64,000 nt of DNA. Origin: Colocasia esculenta (lineage: Eukaryota; Streptophyta; Magnoliopsida; Alismatales; Araceae). The stretch lies in NCBI GenBank assembly GCA_014218235.1, contig CM024755.1, forward strand, positions 79,096,631 to 79,160,630, given 5' to 3'. A program made the translations under genes and the position numbers. The notes beneath the pieces were generated by a model. That model saw only the letters and a list, made by a program, of their open reading frames with translations, was not told the DNA's origin and did no database searches. Positions 45,783 through 56,671 of the stretch are shown piece by piece (the first letter of the stretch is position 1; the number at the start of each line of letters is the position of its first letter).

Positions 45783-46320
45783 TCCACTCTTCCCCTCACA
45801 TCCTCAGCCATCGGACGACGATCCCCGTCTTCCCTCCTTCCTCTACAATCGGACGACAATCTCTGTCGTCTCTCCTTCCTCAGCAATTGGACGGTGATCT
45901 CCATCTTCCCTCCTTTTTCTACAATCGAATGGTGATCCCCGTCTTCGCTCCTTCCTCAGCAATCGGACGGCGATCCCCGTCTTCCCTCTTTCCTCAGCAA
46001 TTGGACGGCGATCCCCGTCTTCTCTCCTTCACTCCCTCGTACGATGACTCCCGTCTCCCAATCTTTCCTTCCTATGATGGCGATCCCCGTCTCCAATCTT
46101 CCTCTCACTCATTCTGACGGCGATCCCTGTCTCCTCTCTCCGTTCACCCGCTCTCAGATGGCGATCTCCGTCTCCACTCTCCCTGCTTCCAAGTTTTCCT
46201 TAAGGCGATCCCCGTCCCCCTCTCACTCCCTCATCCTCGGTGGCGATCCCCGCCTTTTCTTTCTCATTCACCTTATTGTTGGAGTGGCAATCCCCGCTCA
46301 CTCACTCGTTGATCACCATG
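45783..46320 (+). repeat. Minisatellite with GACGGCGATCCCCGTC core
   Basis: Units of about 35-45 bp, each holding a near-palindrome GACGGCGATCCCCGTC followed by a C/T-rich spacer (ttccctccttcctcagcaat). I count about a dozen units, decaying to the right. A run of C (45758-45769) precedes it. Long frames across this array have no domain. Possible role unknown; it could be the 5' region of an uncharacterised element. Confidence 0.75.
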
Positions 46321-46332
46321 AACTCACCGGGT

Positions 46333-46653
46333 GAGGGGCCTTTTGTTCCCTTGTACCACGGTACAGTTTCGGGCACCCTGAGTTCGGGTCGCCCGCTTCC
46401 ACCTCCAGACCCACTAGAGGTCCCCTGGGCTCTGCCGCATCCCTTTCGTTCCCTTCCAATAAACCTCTAGATCCTTCCCCAGAGTGCCCCTTAGGTTCTA
46501 ATCCTAGCATAGGTTCAAGGGTAGAATCTAGAAAGTTCTCATCCCCATCTAGGAAGTGCAAGGGCAGTACTGTTCTCCTTAGGTATCTTTTAGATATGGC
46601 ACAAAAGTGTGGCACTCTTCTAACTGTCGAAGAGTTCGTCCAGGAAGAGTCGT
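46333..46653 (+). pseudogene. Unrecognised coding-like fragment
   Basis: A frame of about 107 codons without an ATG start, reading ...GSAASLSFPSNKPLD...SSPSRKCKGSTVLLRYLLDM AQKCGTLLTVEEFVQ before a TGA at 46651; the C-terminal half has a helical, protein-like composition. It lies between the minisatellite and the LTR of G. I do not recognise it. It may be a captured gene fragment or a LINE/transposon ORF1 piece. Confidence 0.3.
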
Positions 46654-46881
46654 TCTGAATATGGAAGCTCAGCATGAAGAGAAGTGGCTAGACAATGGAT
46701 TCAGAGTCTATGAGATCAGGAATGACGAGTGTTGTGTCCCTGGTTTTAATGATGTCATAAATCAAGTAAAATGTCATAAATGTCTAACACAAGTTATTTG
46801 TATCACAAGAACATTCATAAATCTAAAGTCAACTCATTTGCATCAACATAATAGTTACTAAAGTTCAGTGATGTTTATAAG

Positions 46882-47291
46882 GTCGACTCTACACAGAGGT
46901 TAGGTCGACACTCTATGAGGTTTCAGTAGCGCTGATATTTAGAGTATCAGATGAGGTCGACACTACTTGAAGAATAGGTCGACTCTAGTTTCTTTTCTAG
47001 CTAGTGCTGAAGGGGAGAAATCAGATAAGGTCGACACCAGATGTGGATCAGGTCGACACTAGTCAAATTTCCTGTGTGTATTTGAAGATAAGTGTTGGCT
47101 GAGGTTGACTCCATTTGAGGATGAGGTCGACTCTACCAGACTACCAAGTCAACTCTAAAGGAAGGTTAGGTTGACTCTATCATTAGATAAGGTTGACACT
47201 ATGCTGCTGTAAGGTCAACTCTACATCACAGACAGACAGTCAGAGACACAGTCACATGGATGAGGTCGATTCTGGAGGGCATAGAGTCGAC
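46882..47291 (+). promoter_or_regulatory. Phased GTCGAC palindromes in U3 of G
   Basis: Pairs of cores start at 46882/46904, 46956/46978, 47030/47052, 47103/47125 and 47265/47286, spaced 22 bp (last pair 21); successive pairs begin 73-74 bp apart for the first four. Words are AGGTCGACTCT or AGGTCGACACT. The last core is 83 bp upstream of the TATA box. Confidence 0.85.
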
Positions 47292-47368
47292 TCTACTAAA
47301 GATTTTACACTGATCCAAGTTAAGTCTCATGGATATGCATCGACTCTATGACACTTATTCTATAGAGA

Positions 47369-47375
47369 TATAAAG
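47369..47375 (+). promoter_or_regulatory. TATA box of LTR G
   Basis: The word tataaag within gagatataaagg lies downstream of the palindrome cluster. Confidence 0.6.
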
Positions 47376-48354
47376 GATCTGCCAACGCATAAGTGATGGG
47401 CACGTGACCCAATGTCCAACGATTGGGACTTCGAGTACACCTCACATGGTTCTGGAAGATACTATCGTTTGGCGGCAACAGCATCTCCCAAGTTTTTGGG
47501 ATTCTTTTGAGGGGCCCACTGAAAAAATTCTATGAATCAGATCAAAAGAGGCGCTTCGTCCTATGCAGTTGGGCAATCGTGCACAAAGAAAAAGAACAGT
47601 GATCTGATAGCGCGAAAAGTGCAGAGAGCAAGAGCTTGAGTTCAGAAAGAGAAGCCGACTTCGGAACAATCATTTTGATCAAAGGAGAGGTCACTGTATC
47701 TTGCCTTCTTCCAATATGAAGAACTGCTGCTGATCAACTGGAACAGAGGATTAGAATTCATCTCAGATTCAGAGGAAATTGATCCGTGTGCTGCAACCAG
47801 AAGATGAATTCGATGAACTCAAGCATGAAGAAGCTGCAATTGGAGCTCAAGGAGTCTTCTGACCAGATCTAACTCTAGAGCAGAGCATTTGATATTTCTG
47901 CACTTCTTCAAACTTCTATTTAGTTTGTTTTTCTCAATTTCTTTAATACATCACTCTGATTGGTTGTCTACTTCGATTGGAGTAGATGGATTTAATCCTA
48001 CACTTGCTGTGTTAGGATTGTGAGATTTGGGACAAATCTTGAAGCTGTGAATTAGCGGGTTGTTGAAGCTGTGTATCAGCGATCTATAGAAGCTGTGAAT
48101 CAGCGGCTGTGTGAGAGTCTCACACATTTGATTTGATAGTGAAGCCTCACTGGTTTAGTGAGGGGTGGACGTAGGTCTCCACATTGGAACCGAACCACCT
48201 TAAAAATATCGTCCGCACTTGTGTGTCTTGATGTTCACTGCTTAGATCGTTTCATCAGATCATATCCTATTTTCGAGGTTTTTAATTTTTAATTAGTTTT
48301 AATTGGTCGATATCTATTCACCCCCCTCTAGATTTTCCTTCTACACTCAACACG

Positions 48355-48365
48355 TGGTATCAGAG
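48355..48365 (+). other. Primer-binding site of Sirevirus G
   Basis: TGGTATCAGAG two bases after the LTR, complementary to the 3' end of initiator tRNA-Met. Confidence 0.9.
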
Positions 48366-48415
48366 ATAGGCTCTCCAATTCGTTTGGTTTTACAACCAGG
48401 AGAGATCTGTGTAAT

Positions 48416-50665
48416 ATGGAGTCTAGAGGTTATATTGCTGAAGGTCATTCTGTGAATAGACCCCCCCACTTTGATGGTACTAACTATGCATACTGAAAAA
48501 CTTATATGCAGGTATTTTTGCGAGCACAAGATCATCAATTATGGAGGGTGGCAAGCAATGAACCTTACGAGCTGTCTAAAGATGAAGAGAAGTGGACTCA
48601 AGAGGAGATTAAGAAGTCTAATGCTAATTGGAGTGCGATGAACATCATGCAGTGATCACTCCATCCAACAGAGGTTTCAAGGGTATCATCATGCACAAGT
48701 GCTAAAGAAATATGGAATCACCTCATTGTGATCTATGAAGGTACGTCAGAGGTAAAAGAAACAAAAGCAAACATGCTAGTTTCCGAATATGAAGCCTTCA
48801 AAATGAAGCATGATGAAACAATATCTGAAATGTATGGAAGATTAACTTTGTTAACAAATGCTCTAAAGAATCTAGGGAAGACTTATACTAAAAAAGAACT
48901 AGTCAGAAAAATCCTTAGATCTTTAACTCCTATTTGGCACACCAAAGCTACAATAATTGAAGAATCTAGAAATTTGTCTACAACTACTGTTGATGAACTA
49001 ATCGGTTCATTAATGACTTATGAGTTGGGATTGAAGTGAAGTGAAGAAAATGTTAAGAAGAAGAAGCCACTTGCACTCAAGGCAAGTCCCAGTACTAAGG
49101 AAGCTACTGAAGAAAGTGAGTCATCTACTTCTGAAGATGATTTAGGTGAGTTTGCTCTAATTATGACAAAATTCAAAAAATTCCTAAGGAAAGAAGGTAA
49201 GGGCTTTCTGAAATAGAAATCACAGGTAAATAATTTCTCAAAGCCCAAACAGAATATGAATAAGAAATATGATAGAGTAGTTTGTTACAATTGCAGGAAA
49301 CCGGGACATTTGAAGTCTGAATGTCCTGAATCTCTGAAGAAAGCACAACCTAGATGGACGAAAAGTAAACAAAAAGCTATGGTTGGGACATGGAGTGAGG
49401 AAGAAGACGATGATGATGAAGAGAGTTCAGAAGCCGAGGAATCACAATCAAGAATCTGTCTGATGGCAAGAAGAGAAGGAGGAGATGAAGAAGAGGTAAA
49501 TTCTCCTTTCAAAGATTTTTCCTTAAGTGATTGGGAGCATGTATACTTTGAATTGTTAGACCAATATGATGAGCTTAAAAAGGAAAATAAAACGCTTAAA
49601 AGAAAAATAAATCATTTTGCTCATGATACTTCATTGTAAGAGAAGGAAAAAGAACTGTTTCAAGAAATCAATGTTCTAAAAGAAACTGTTAGTGAATTGA
49701 AAATCAGAAATACTTAAAATGTTCAAGAGATAGCTCTTGCTGTTGAAAAGAATGATGCAGTAAATAGTGTGAACACTGAAATGAAAAAGAACATGAAATT
49801 CTTCAAAAAGAGGTGACTAGAAGATATAAAGTATTGGAGAAATTTGTGAGTGGTAAGAATAACCTTGAAGCTTTGCTTGGAACCAAAGTAAACTTTAACA
49901 AATAAGGGTTAGGCTTTAATCCTTCAAAGAAGAAAGAAATAGGGTTGAAAACCATCACATTTATTTCTTCAACAAATTTAGAAACTTCCACTTCAAGAAA
50001 ACAAGTTAATGGGAAGAACTTTCAAAAAATTGAGAAAAAAGAATCTGTAAAAAAGTCTGAAATTGGAAAGTCAAATAAAAAGAATAAAACAGGTGCTGGA
50101 ATCAAACCTATGTCACAGGGGAACAAAAATTGGAAGTCACCTGATTGGGTAGGTCGACGCTATGCCTATGATAGGTCGACACATTCATACACTAGACCAT
50201 AGAATATGTTCAGGTGGACTCATGATAGGCCAACACCTTCACATTTTAGATCACAGAACAGATGGATACATGATAGGTCAACACCTACTTACACAAAATC
50301 ACAAAACATGTCTAGGTGGAGTCATGCAGGTCAACACTATCCCTACAGAGTGTCGACACAGTCCTATGGTTTTGCTAAATCTGGTCTGTCTGAATACTCT
50401 AAAAGGTTTGGTAGTCAGAATAATCTTTGGTTTCATCAAAGAGACACAAGTGATAAGTATAAAAGAAAATTCATGAAAATGAAGAAAAATAATGTTTCAA
50501 TTTTTTTTGAAAATAACAGAAAAATAAAAAACAATATGAAATCAGGAACATCATCAAACCCACAGTGAAGAGGAAAGCCTGGATTTCGAAAAATCTGTTT
50601 TCTTATGTGCTTGATCTGGGTGATGTGAAGGGACCCAAATGTACTTAGGCTCCAAAGAGTTTTCT
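48416..50665 (+). pseudogene. Sirevirus G gag
   Basis: It starts at the ATG at 48416 (MESRGYIAEGHSVNRPPHFDG), then YMQVFLRAQDHQLW, TSAKEIWNHLIVIYEGT, LVRKILRSLTPIWHTKA and VDELIGSLMTYELGL. Zinc knuckle CYNCRKPGHLKSEC at 49283-49324, then an acidic region and a coiled coil (LLDQYDELKKENKTLKRKI). The C-terminal linker (50150-50360) contains DNA palindromes of the LTR type, read as VGRRYAYDRSTH. Stops at 48496, 48653, 49037, 49216, 49637 and others make it a pseudogene; several are TGG-to-stop changes. Confidence 0.9.
50153..50358 (+). promoter_or_regulatory. GTCGAC palindromes inside gag of G
   Basis: Cores at 50153 and 50175 are 22 bp apart; degenerate copies (gtggac, gtcaac, gccaac) follow at intervals up to a gtcgac near 50350. 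They lie in the gag linker downstream of the zinc knuckle, the same relative place as the pairs in A (21766/21788) and B (20412/20434). Confidence 0.65.
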
Positions 50666-53289
50666 TTGATTGTTTTTGCAGGTATGTCTTACAGCCAAGA
50701 ACAACAAGTGGTACCTTGATAGTGACTGTTCATGACATATGACTGAAGACAAAGACAAATTTTATCTTCTGTCTGAAAAGAAAGCTGGTCATGTTACTTT
50801 CGGTGGAAATAACAAAGGTAAGATTGTCGATTCAGGTAAAGTAGGTAGAAATCCTTCTAATTCAATTGATGATGTACTCTTGGTGGAAGGATTATAGTAC
50901 AACCTTTTGAGCATAAGTCAACTGTGTGACAAGGGTCACAAGGTAATATTTGATTCCTTTGGTTGTACAATTTTTGAACCGAATTCAAATTGTGTAAAGT
51001 TTTTTGGAAAAAGAATTAACAATGTCTACATGGTTGACCTGGATGAACCTGAAAACACCAATTTATGTCTAACTGCCAATAAAAATGATCTTGCATGTTT
51101 ATGGCATCGTAGACTAGGTCATGTTAGCTACAATATGTTACATAAATTGGTTAAATTCAACATGGTGAAAGGCTTACCTGAAATTTCCTTTAAACAAAAC
51201 TTGAAAATTTGTGAAGCATGCACATAGGGTAAGCAAATAAGAAAATCTTTTAAAAGTAGATCTGAAAGTCAATCTTCCAAACCTTTTGAGCTTATTCATA
51301 TGGATCTTTTTGGACCTACAAGAACAAACAATCTAAATGGAAAAAAGTTTGGGCATGTACTTGTTGATGACTTTTCTAGATTTACTTGGGTTTTCTTCCT
51401 TGCTCACAAGAGTGATGCCTTCATGGAATTTTATGATTTTTACAAGAAAATTCTTCAGGAAGAAAAGTTTAAAATAATTTTTATCATGTCTGATCATGGA
51501 GGTGAGTTTGAAAATACTGACTTTGAAAAACTTTACGGGGAATAAGGAATTTCTCACAGATTTTCATCACCAAGGACTCCTGAACAGAATGGAGTTGTAG
51601 AGAGAAGGAACCGAACACTCGTTGAAATGGCAAGGACCATGTTGAATGAGAGTGGACTGCCAAAAAAATTCTGGGCAGAGGCAGTAAACACGAAAATGTT
51701 TTATCATGAATAACAATAAAAATGATTTGGACAAATTTGAACCTAAAAGTGAATTGGGGATCTTTCTTGGTTACTCTGACCATTCAAAAGCATATAGAGT
51801 TTTTAATGTAAAAGATCAAATTGTTAAAGAATCACCTCATATCACATTTGATGAACTTGATGCTGGTTTGTGCAGGGAAAAAGAAGATGGAGAATTTATG
51901 GAAGAAGAAGAAGTAAAAGACCAGGAAGGGAAGGAATCTACAACAAGGAAAATTTTAGATGATTGCAATGGACAAGAGTCAGCAGATGTAAATGAAACCA
52001 GAGATCAGCTGAACATCAGGATGTTAAGAGATCATCCTTAGGAAAGTATCATTGGTAATTTACTTGATCCTCCTAGGACTAGATCTCATTTTAAGATCAT
52101 TTCATAACTTGATCAAATGGCTCTTGTTTCTCAAATTGAACCTAAAAACATTGAGGATGCCTTAAAAGATATCTTCTGGATTAATGTCATGCAAGAAGAA
52201 CTGAACCAGTTTGAAAGAAATAATGTTTGGCATTTGGTTCCAAGACCTTCTTCCCAAAGTGTCATTGGAACTAAATGGGTTTTTAGAAATAAAATAACTG
52301 AAGAAGGCAAAATAATCAGAAATAAGGCTAGGCTTATTGCAAAAGGCTATAATCAAGAATTTTGAATTGACTTTGAAGAGTTTTTTGCTCCGGTAGCTAG
52401 GCTAGAAGCAATTCGGATTTTGCTTTCATTTGCATGTGCACACGGCATTAAATTACAACAAATGGATGTAAAAAGTGCATTTTTGAATGGTTTGATAAAG
52501 GAGGAAGTTTATGTTGAACAACCTCTTGGATTTGAGTGCACTGACCTTCCTAATCATGTTTTCAAGCTTGACAAAGCTCTGTATGGTTTGAAGCAAGCTC
52601 CCCGAGCTTGGTATGATCGGTTGAGCTCATTCCTTATAGGTAAAGGATATTCAAGAGGTAAGGTAGATCAAACCCTTTTTACAAAAGTACAAGGAAATGA
52701 TATCTTGGTGGTCCAAATCTATGTTGATGACATTATATTTGAATCAACAAAATCCTCACTGTGTAAGGAATTTGCTGAATTGGTGACTAGTGAATTTGAA
52801 ATGAGCCTAATGGGAGAACTAAAATTTTTTCTTAAATTGCAGGTTATTCAAACAAAAGAAGGAATTTTCATCAATCAGTCAAAGTATGTTCAAGATTTGC
52901 TGAAGAAATATAAAATGGAGAACACAAAAGCCATGGCTACCCCAATGAGCACCACTGTGAGTTTGGATGCTGATTTGAAAGGTAACTTAGTAGATCCAAA
53001 GATCTACAGAGGTATGATCAGATCCTTGCTTTACTTGACAGCATCTAGACCAGATATTCAATTTTCAGTGTGCATGTGTGCTAGATTTCAGGCTAGTCCT
53101 AGAGAATCCCACATGAGTGCTGCAAAAAGAATTTTCAGATATCTTGCAGGAACTCATGAGTTGGGACTGTGGTATCCTACATCTAGTGAATTTAATTTAA
53201 TATCTTATTCAGATGCGGATTATGCTGGTTGTAAATTGAACATAAAGAGTACTAGTGGCTATTGCCAATTTTTGGGAGAGTGTTTAGTC

Positions 53290-53294
53290 TCTTG
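53290..53294 (+). repeat. Target-site duplication of solo LTR, left copy
   Basis: The bases tcttg before TGTTGAACC recur at 55192-55196. Removing the LTR and one copy restores the RNase H frame (GECLVSWASKKQH). Confidence 0.9.
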
Positions 53295-55191
53295 TGTTGA
53301 ACCACTCTATATTTATCCTTATATTTTGGTGATAACAAAATTTATGATTAATTAAATATTATAAATATATTTAATATTATATTTTCCCTAATGAATATAA
53401 ATTTATGTGATTAATTAAATATTATTAAGTATATTTAATATTATGATTTCCTAATAAAAATAAATTTATGGAATTATTGCTGTGTGATTTGCACTGAAAA
53501 GTCAAATAGATGTCTATTCAATATACATCGATTTCAGTTCACAAAGTGCAACATCGATTTGCTTGAAAACATGGATTTCACTTAAACATCGATTTGCTAA
53601 AACATAGATTTCACTCAAACATCGATTTCACCTAAACATCGATTTCACTTAAACATCAATTTCACTCAAACATCGATTTCCTTGACAGAACATCGGTTTC
53701 CTAAGTGAAATAACGATTTCGGTCTCACATCGATTTCATAAGTGAAACAACGATTCGCTTGCTGTAACGATTCGATAAGTTACACAACAATTTGATCGCT
53801 GTAACGATTTAATAAGTAAAACAACGATTTGACCAGAACAACGATTTCATAAGAGAAACATCGATTTGATCACAAACAACGATTTACTTGTGCTTAAACA
53901 ACGATTTGCTCAAACAACGATTTGCTGTTACACAAACAACGATTTGTTCAAATAATGATTTGCATTCACTTAAACATGGATTCTGTTCAAACATAGATTT
54001 TAACTTAAACATCGATTTCCTTTATATTTCAAAATATTTTTGGCATCTAATGAAAAGTCAAATATTCTTGATTTGCGTAATCTTCTATCTTTCTGACATG
54101 AGATCTTTTTGCTTATCTCTCTAGATCTCTTCCTTCCTGTTAACAAAAAGGGGCTACTTACTACTTTTGGGTGGCAACAGGAAACACAGAAGTATGAGAC
54201 CTTTTTTAATAGAAACATTCTTTGATCTAAACACTTTCTTCTATGCTTGCAAACCTCGAAGACCACCAAGTGGCTGACAGTCAGATGAAAAAGAATAGAA
54301 AGATCAACAACGACTAGAAGAGTTCCAACGGATCTCTTCAATGGATCTATTCAAAGCTACTCATGTAAAAGATGATGCAAGGCTGAAGAACAAAGTAGAG
54401 AACTTTCTTGAAGATCTTTAAAGGAGTGTACATCCTGTGAGGAACCTCAACTCCAGATACACTCAAAGGAAAAGAGAGAAAGAGCCCGAGCCCAAGAAGA
54501 AGTGATCAAGTGTCTAAAGCCTTCAAGCTTCAAGCTCCTTCTCCTCTCTTCTCTCTCTCTTTCTGTGGTCATTGTAAATCTGGGGGAGAGTCTGTGGCTA
54601 AGAGCTAGAGTTCTTAGTGTTCATCTTGTAATAGCTCTTGGTTTGTTCTTTCTTTTCTAAGAAAGATTTCTGTCCAGCTGTAGGACTGTATACAGTGAGT
54701 CTCTTCCTGCGTGAAGAGTTGGCCAGTGTAGTTGCTGGCATTTTCTGTCCAGCTGAGGGACTATACTCAGTGTAGAACCTAGCTGGGGGTTTAAGTCTAG
54801 CAGAACCGCACTAGGGTTTGTACCAGGAGGTTGGCTTCTTGACCTGTAAGAGAAGTGGGCTGCCTTCTTGCCCGAGAAAGAGAAGAAGACCAGCTGGGGG
54901 GCTGGGTGTTGTATTGTCCTTGAGGGGGACTGTACCCTTGGTTAGTAAAATCCCAAGATATTGCTTGGGGACTGGACATAGGACTTCCATGTGGGAAGGG
55001 CCAAACTAGGATAAATTCCTTGTGTTCTTTGTGTGATTGTTTATTTGCTTCCGCACTGCTACTCTCTATCACACTCAACTAACCAAACCTTCAAGTGATA
55101 ATTTTCTATGTTTAAGTTTCTGTTTCAGATTTCAGAAAACCTATTCACCCCCCCTCTAGGTTAGCTTGCTGCCATACCAAAAGGGCCAACA
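53295..55191 (+). mobile_element. Solo copia-type LTR
   Basis: An 1897-bp LTR from TGTTGAACCACTC to ...aaaagggccaaca, flanked by tcttg on both sides, with no internal region: the product of LTR-LTR recombination. Blocks gggggactgtacccttgg (54927) and ttcaccccccctctagg (55144-55160) match LTR H. An array of CATCGATTT and AACGATTTG words lies at 53520-54020. No gene. Confidence 0.9.
53520..54020 (+). repeat. CATCGATTT / AACGATTTG tandem array
   Basis: The left part repeats a 17-bp unit (acatcgatttcacttaa), the right part a cgatttgctcaaacaa-like unit. It is the counterpart of the 39-bp array of LTR H and again centres on a CpG word (ATCGAT). Confidence 0.8.
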
Positions 55192-55545
55192 TCTTGGGCT
55201 TCCAAGAAACAACACTCGGTTGCTCTCTCTACTGCAGAGGCAGAATATGTTGCTGCAGGGAGTTGTGGCACTCAAGTGTTATGGATTAAACATCAACTCC
55301 AAGACTACCAAGTAGATCTTGGATGTGTCCCAATTATGTGTGATAACACTAGTGCAATAAGTTTGGCCAAAAATCTAATCCAGCATTCTAGGACCAAGCA
55401 CATTGAAATCAGGCATCATTTTTAAAGAGATGAAGTAAGCAAGAATTCTTTTGAATTACATTTTATTGAGACATCAAAACAAATTGCTGATATCTTTACA
55501 AAACTCTTGTGCAATGAATGATTTTCATGCTTAAGAAGAGAACTT

Positions 55546-56671
55546 GGTCTGTGCTTGCTTGACTCATGACTATTTGCTTGAAAAGTTGCATGTAAATGTT
55601 TGCTTGTATAATTGCTTGTCATGTGATATAAATTTGCTTACTGGTTGATCATCTTCTTACAATTTCTGATGAAAATGGTGAGATGGAGGTTGGTTGAAAG
55701 ATTAGGTTCAGTGAATCAATTGGTCTATTAGGTTGGAAGAATTGAATTTAGTAAGTGTGCAGTATGTGAAGGATAATTCTTTTAGTTTTCTGAATGTTTG
55801 ACCATACATAGGTCGACTCTATTGGCAAGAGAGTCGACACTATCTTTCTTAATTCTGAACTTTTGCCATTCTTCTCATTCATACTCTTTCATTTCCCTTT
55901 AGTAAATAAAATTATCTTGTTCTTGCAAATAAATTCTTGCTTCTCACATTTCATTGGCCTTCTTGGTATATCAAATGGTGATTTGAAGAAGGGCAAATCA
56001 GATTCGTCTGGACTCTTTCACTATGCGTGAGTATATGTTTCCACCAAGTATCAAGGGCCTATTTATGCAATTTTTGAGGGGGAGTCTTGTTCATTTTCCT
56101 CCTTGATTCTAAAGATTCATTTTCTGAGGGGGAGTAATTCCATTGTGAGAATTGTAATTTAGGATAATTTCTCAGGGGAAGTTAAAATCACTTATACTCT
56201 TAAACTCCTTTATCTCTGAAACTAAAAGGATATGGTTTGTGAATTATAAATTTCTAAGTTTAACCTTGAAATTATCTGAAAACTTCAAAAGGTTAAATAA
56301 CAGTTGTAGAAATTAATGTATCAAGTGAGAATTGCATTTTATCTAATTCTGAAATTTTCATGAAAAATGGTCACTCTGGTTAGATTTTAAAACATATGGG
56401 CTGCATTGTTTTAAAAGTATTCTTGATACAGAAAAATATTCAAGAATTTTCATAGATAAAATCTTTCTTGATGACAGAACAATGACTAGGCTTTGAGAAA
56501 CTGTAACTCCTGATAAAACCAGTTGAAGAAATTGTATGTCATGATGAGCTAGTTAATTCTATTCAGGGTTAGTAAAAATTTCTATTTGTGCATACTGAGT
56601 AACTAAGGATTCCTGTGTCTAACCAACATGTATCCTCACATGAAAAGTTGCACACAACCCTTGAAACAAGA
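55546..56671 (+). other. Pol-env spacer of G, left part
   Basis: Non-coding. It holds a palindrome pair at 55812/55833 (21 bp apart), the tggtatatcaaatggtgattt block near 55963 shared with C and B, three polypurine-like words (gagggggagtc 56078, gagggggagtaa 56126, caggggaagtt 56172), and ctgagtaactaagg near 56600. Confidence 0.7.

Larger units (their letters stand above)
46730..48352 (+). mobile_element. 5' LTR of Sirevirus G
   Basis: It starts TGTTGTGTCCCTGG and ends ...ccttctacactcaaca before the primer-binding site, with the copia end signature ttcacccccctctag at 48318-48332. Length 1623 bp. U3 holds many GTCGAC pairs, then a TATA box. Confidence 0.85.
50690..55545 (+). pseudogene. Sirevirus G pol, split by a solo LTR
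   Basis: Protease: WYLDSDCS-stop-HMTEDKDKF, with the DSG changed to DSD. GAG-pre-integrase: CLWHRRLGHVSYNMLHKLV. Integrase: LIHMDLFGPTRTNNLNGKKFG, VDDFSRFTWVFF, SDHGGEFENTDF, RTPEQNGVVERRNRTLVEMA; about 40 codons are deleted near 51690, where AEAVNT runs straight into the NNNKNDLDKF block. RT (52117-53290): KWVFRNKITEEGKI, MDVKSAFLNGLI, LYGLKQAPRAWYDRL, YVDDIIF. RNase H breaks at GECLVS (53294), continues after the solo LTR at 55192 with WASKKQHSVALSTAEAEYVAAG and ends near 55545 (IADIFTK). Several stops. Confidence 0.9.

Noticed and set aside
45669..46470. Overlapping proline/serine-rich open frames over the minisatellite
   Set aside because: They follow the repeat composition, exist in several frames at once, and have no domain; the repeat explains them.
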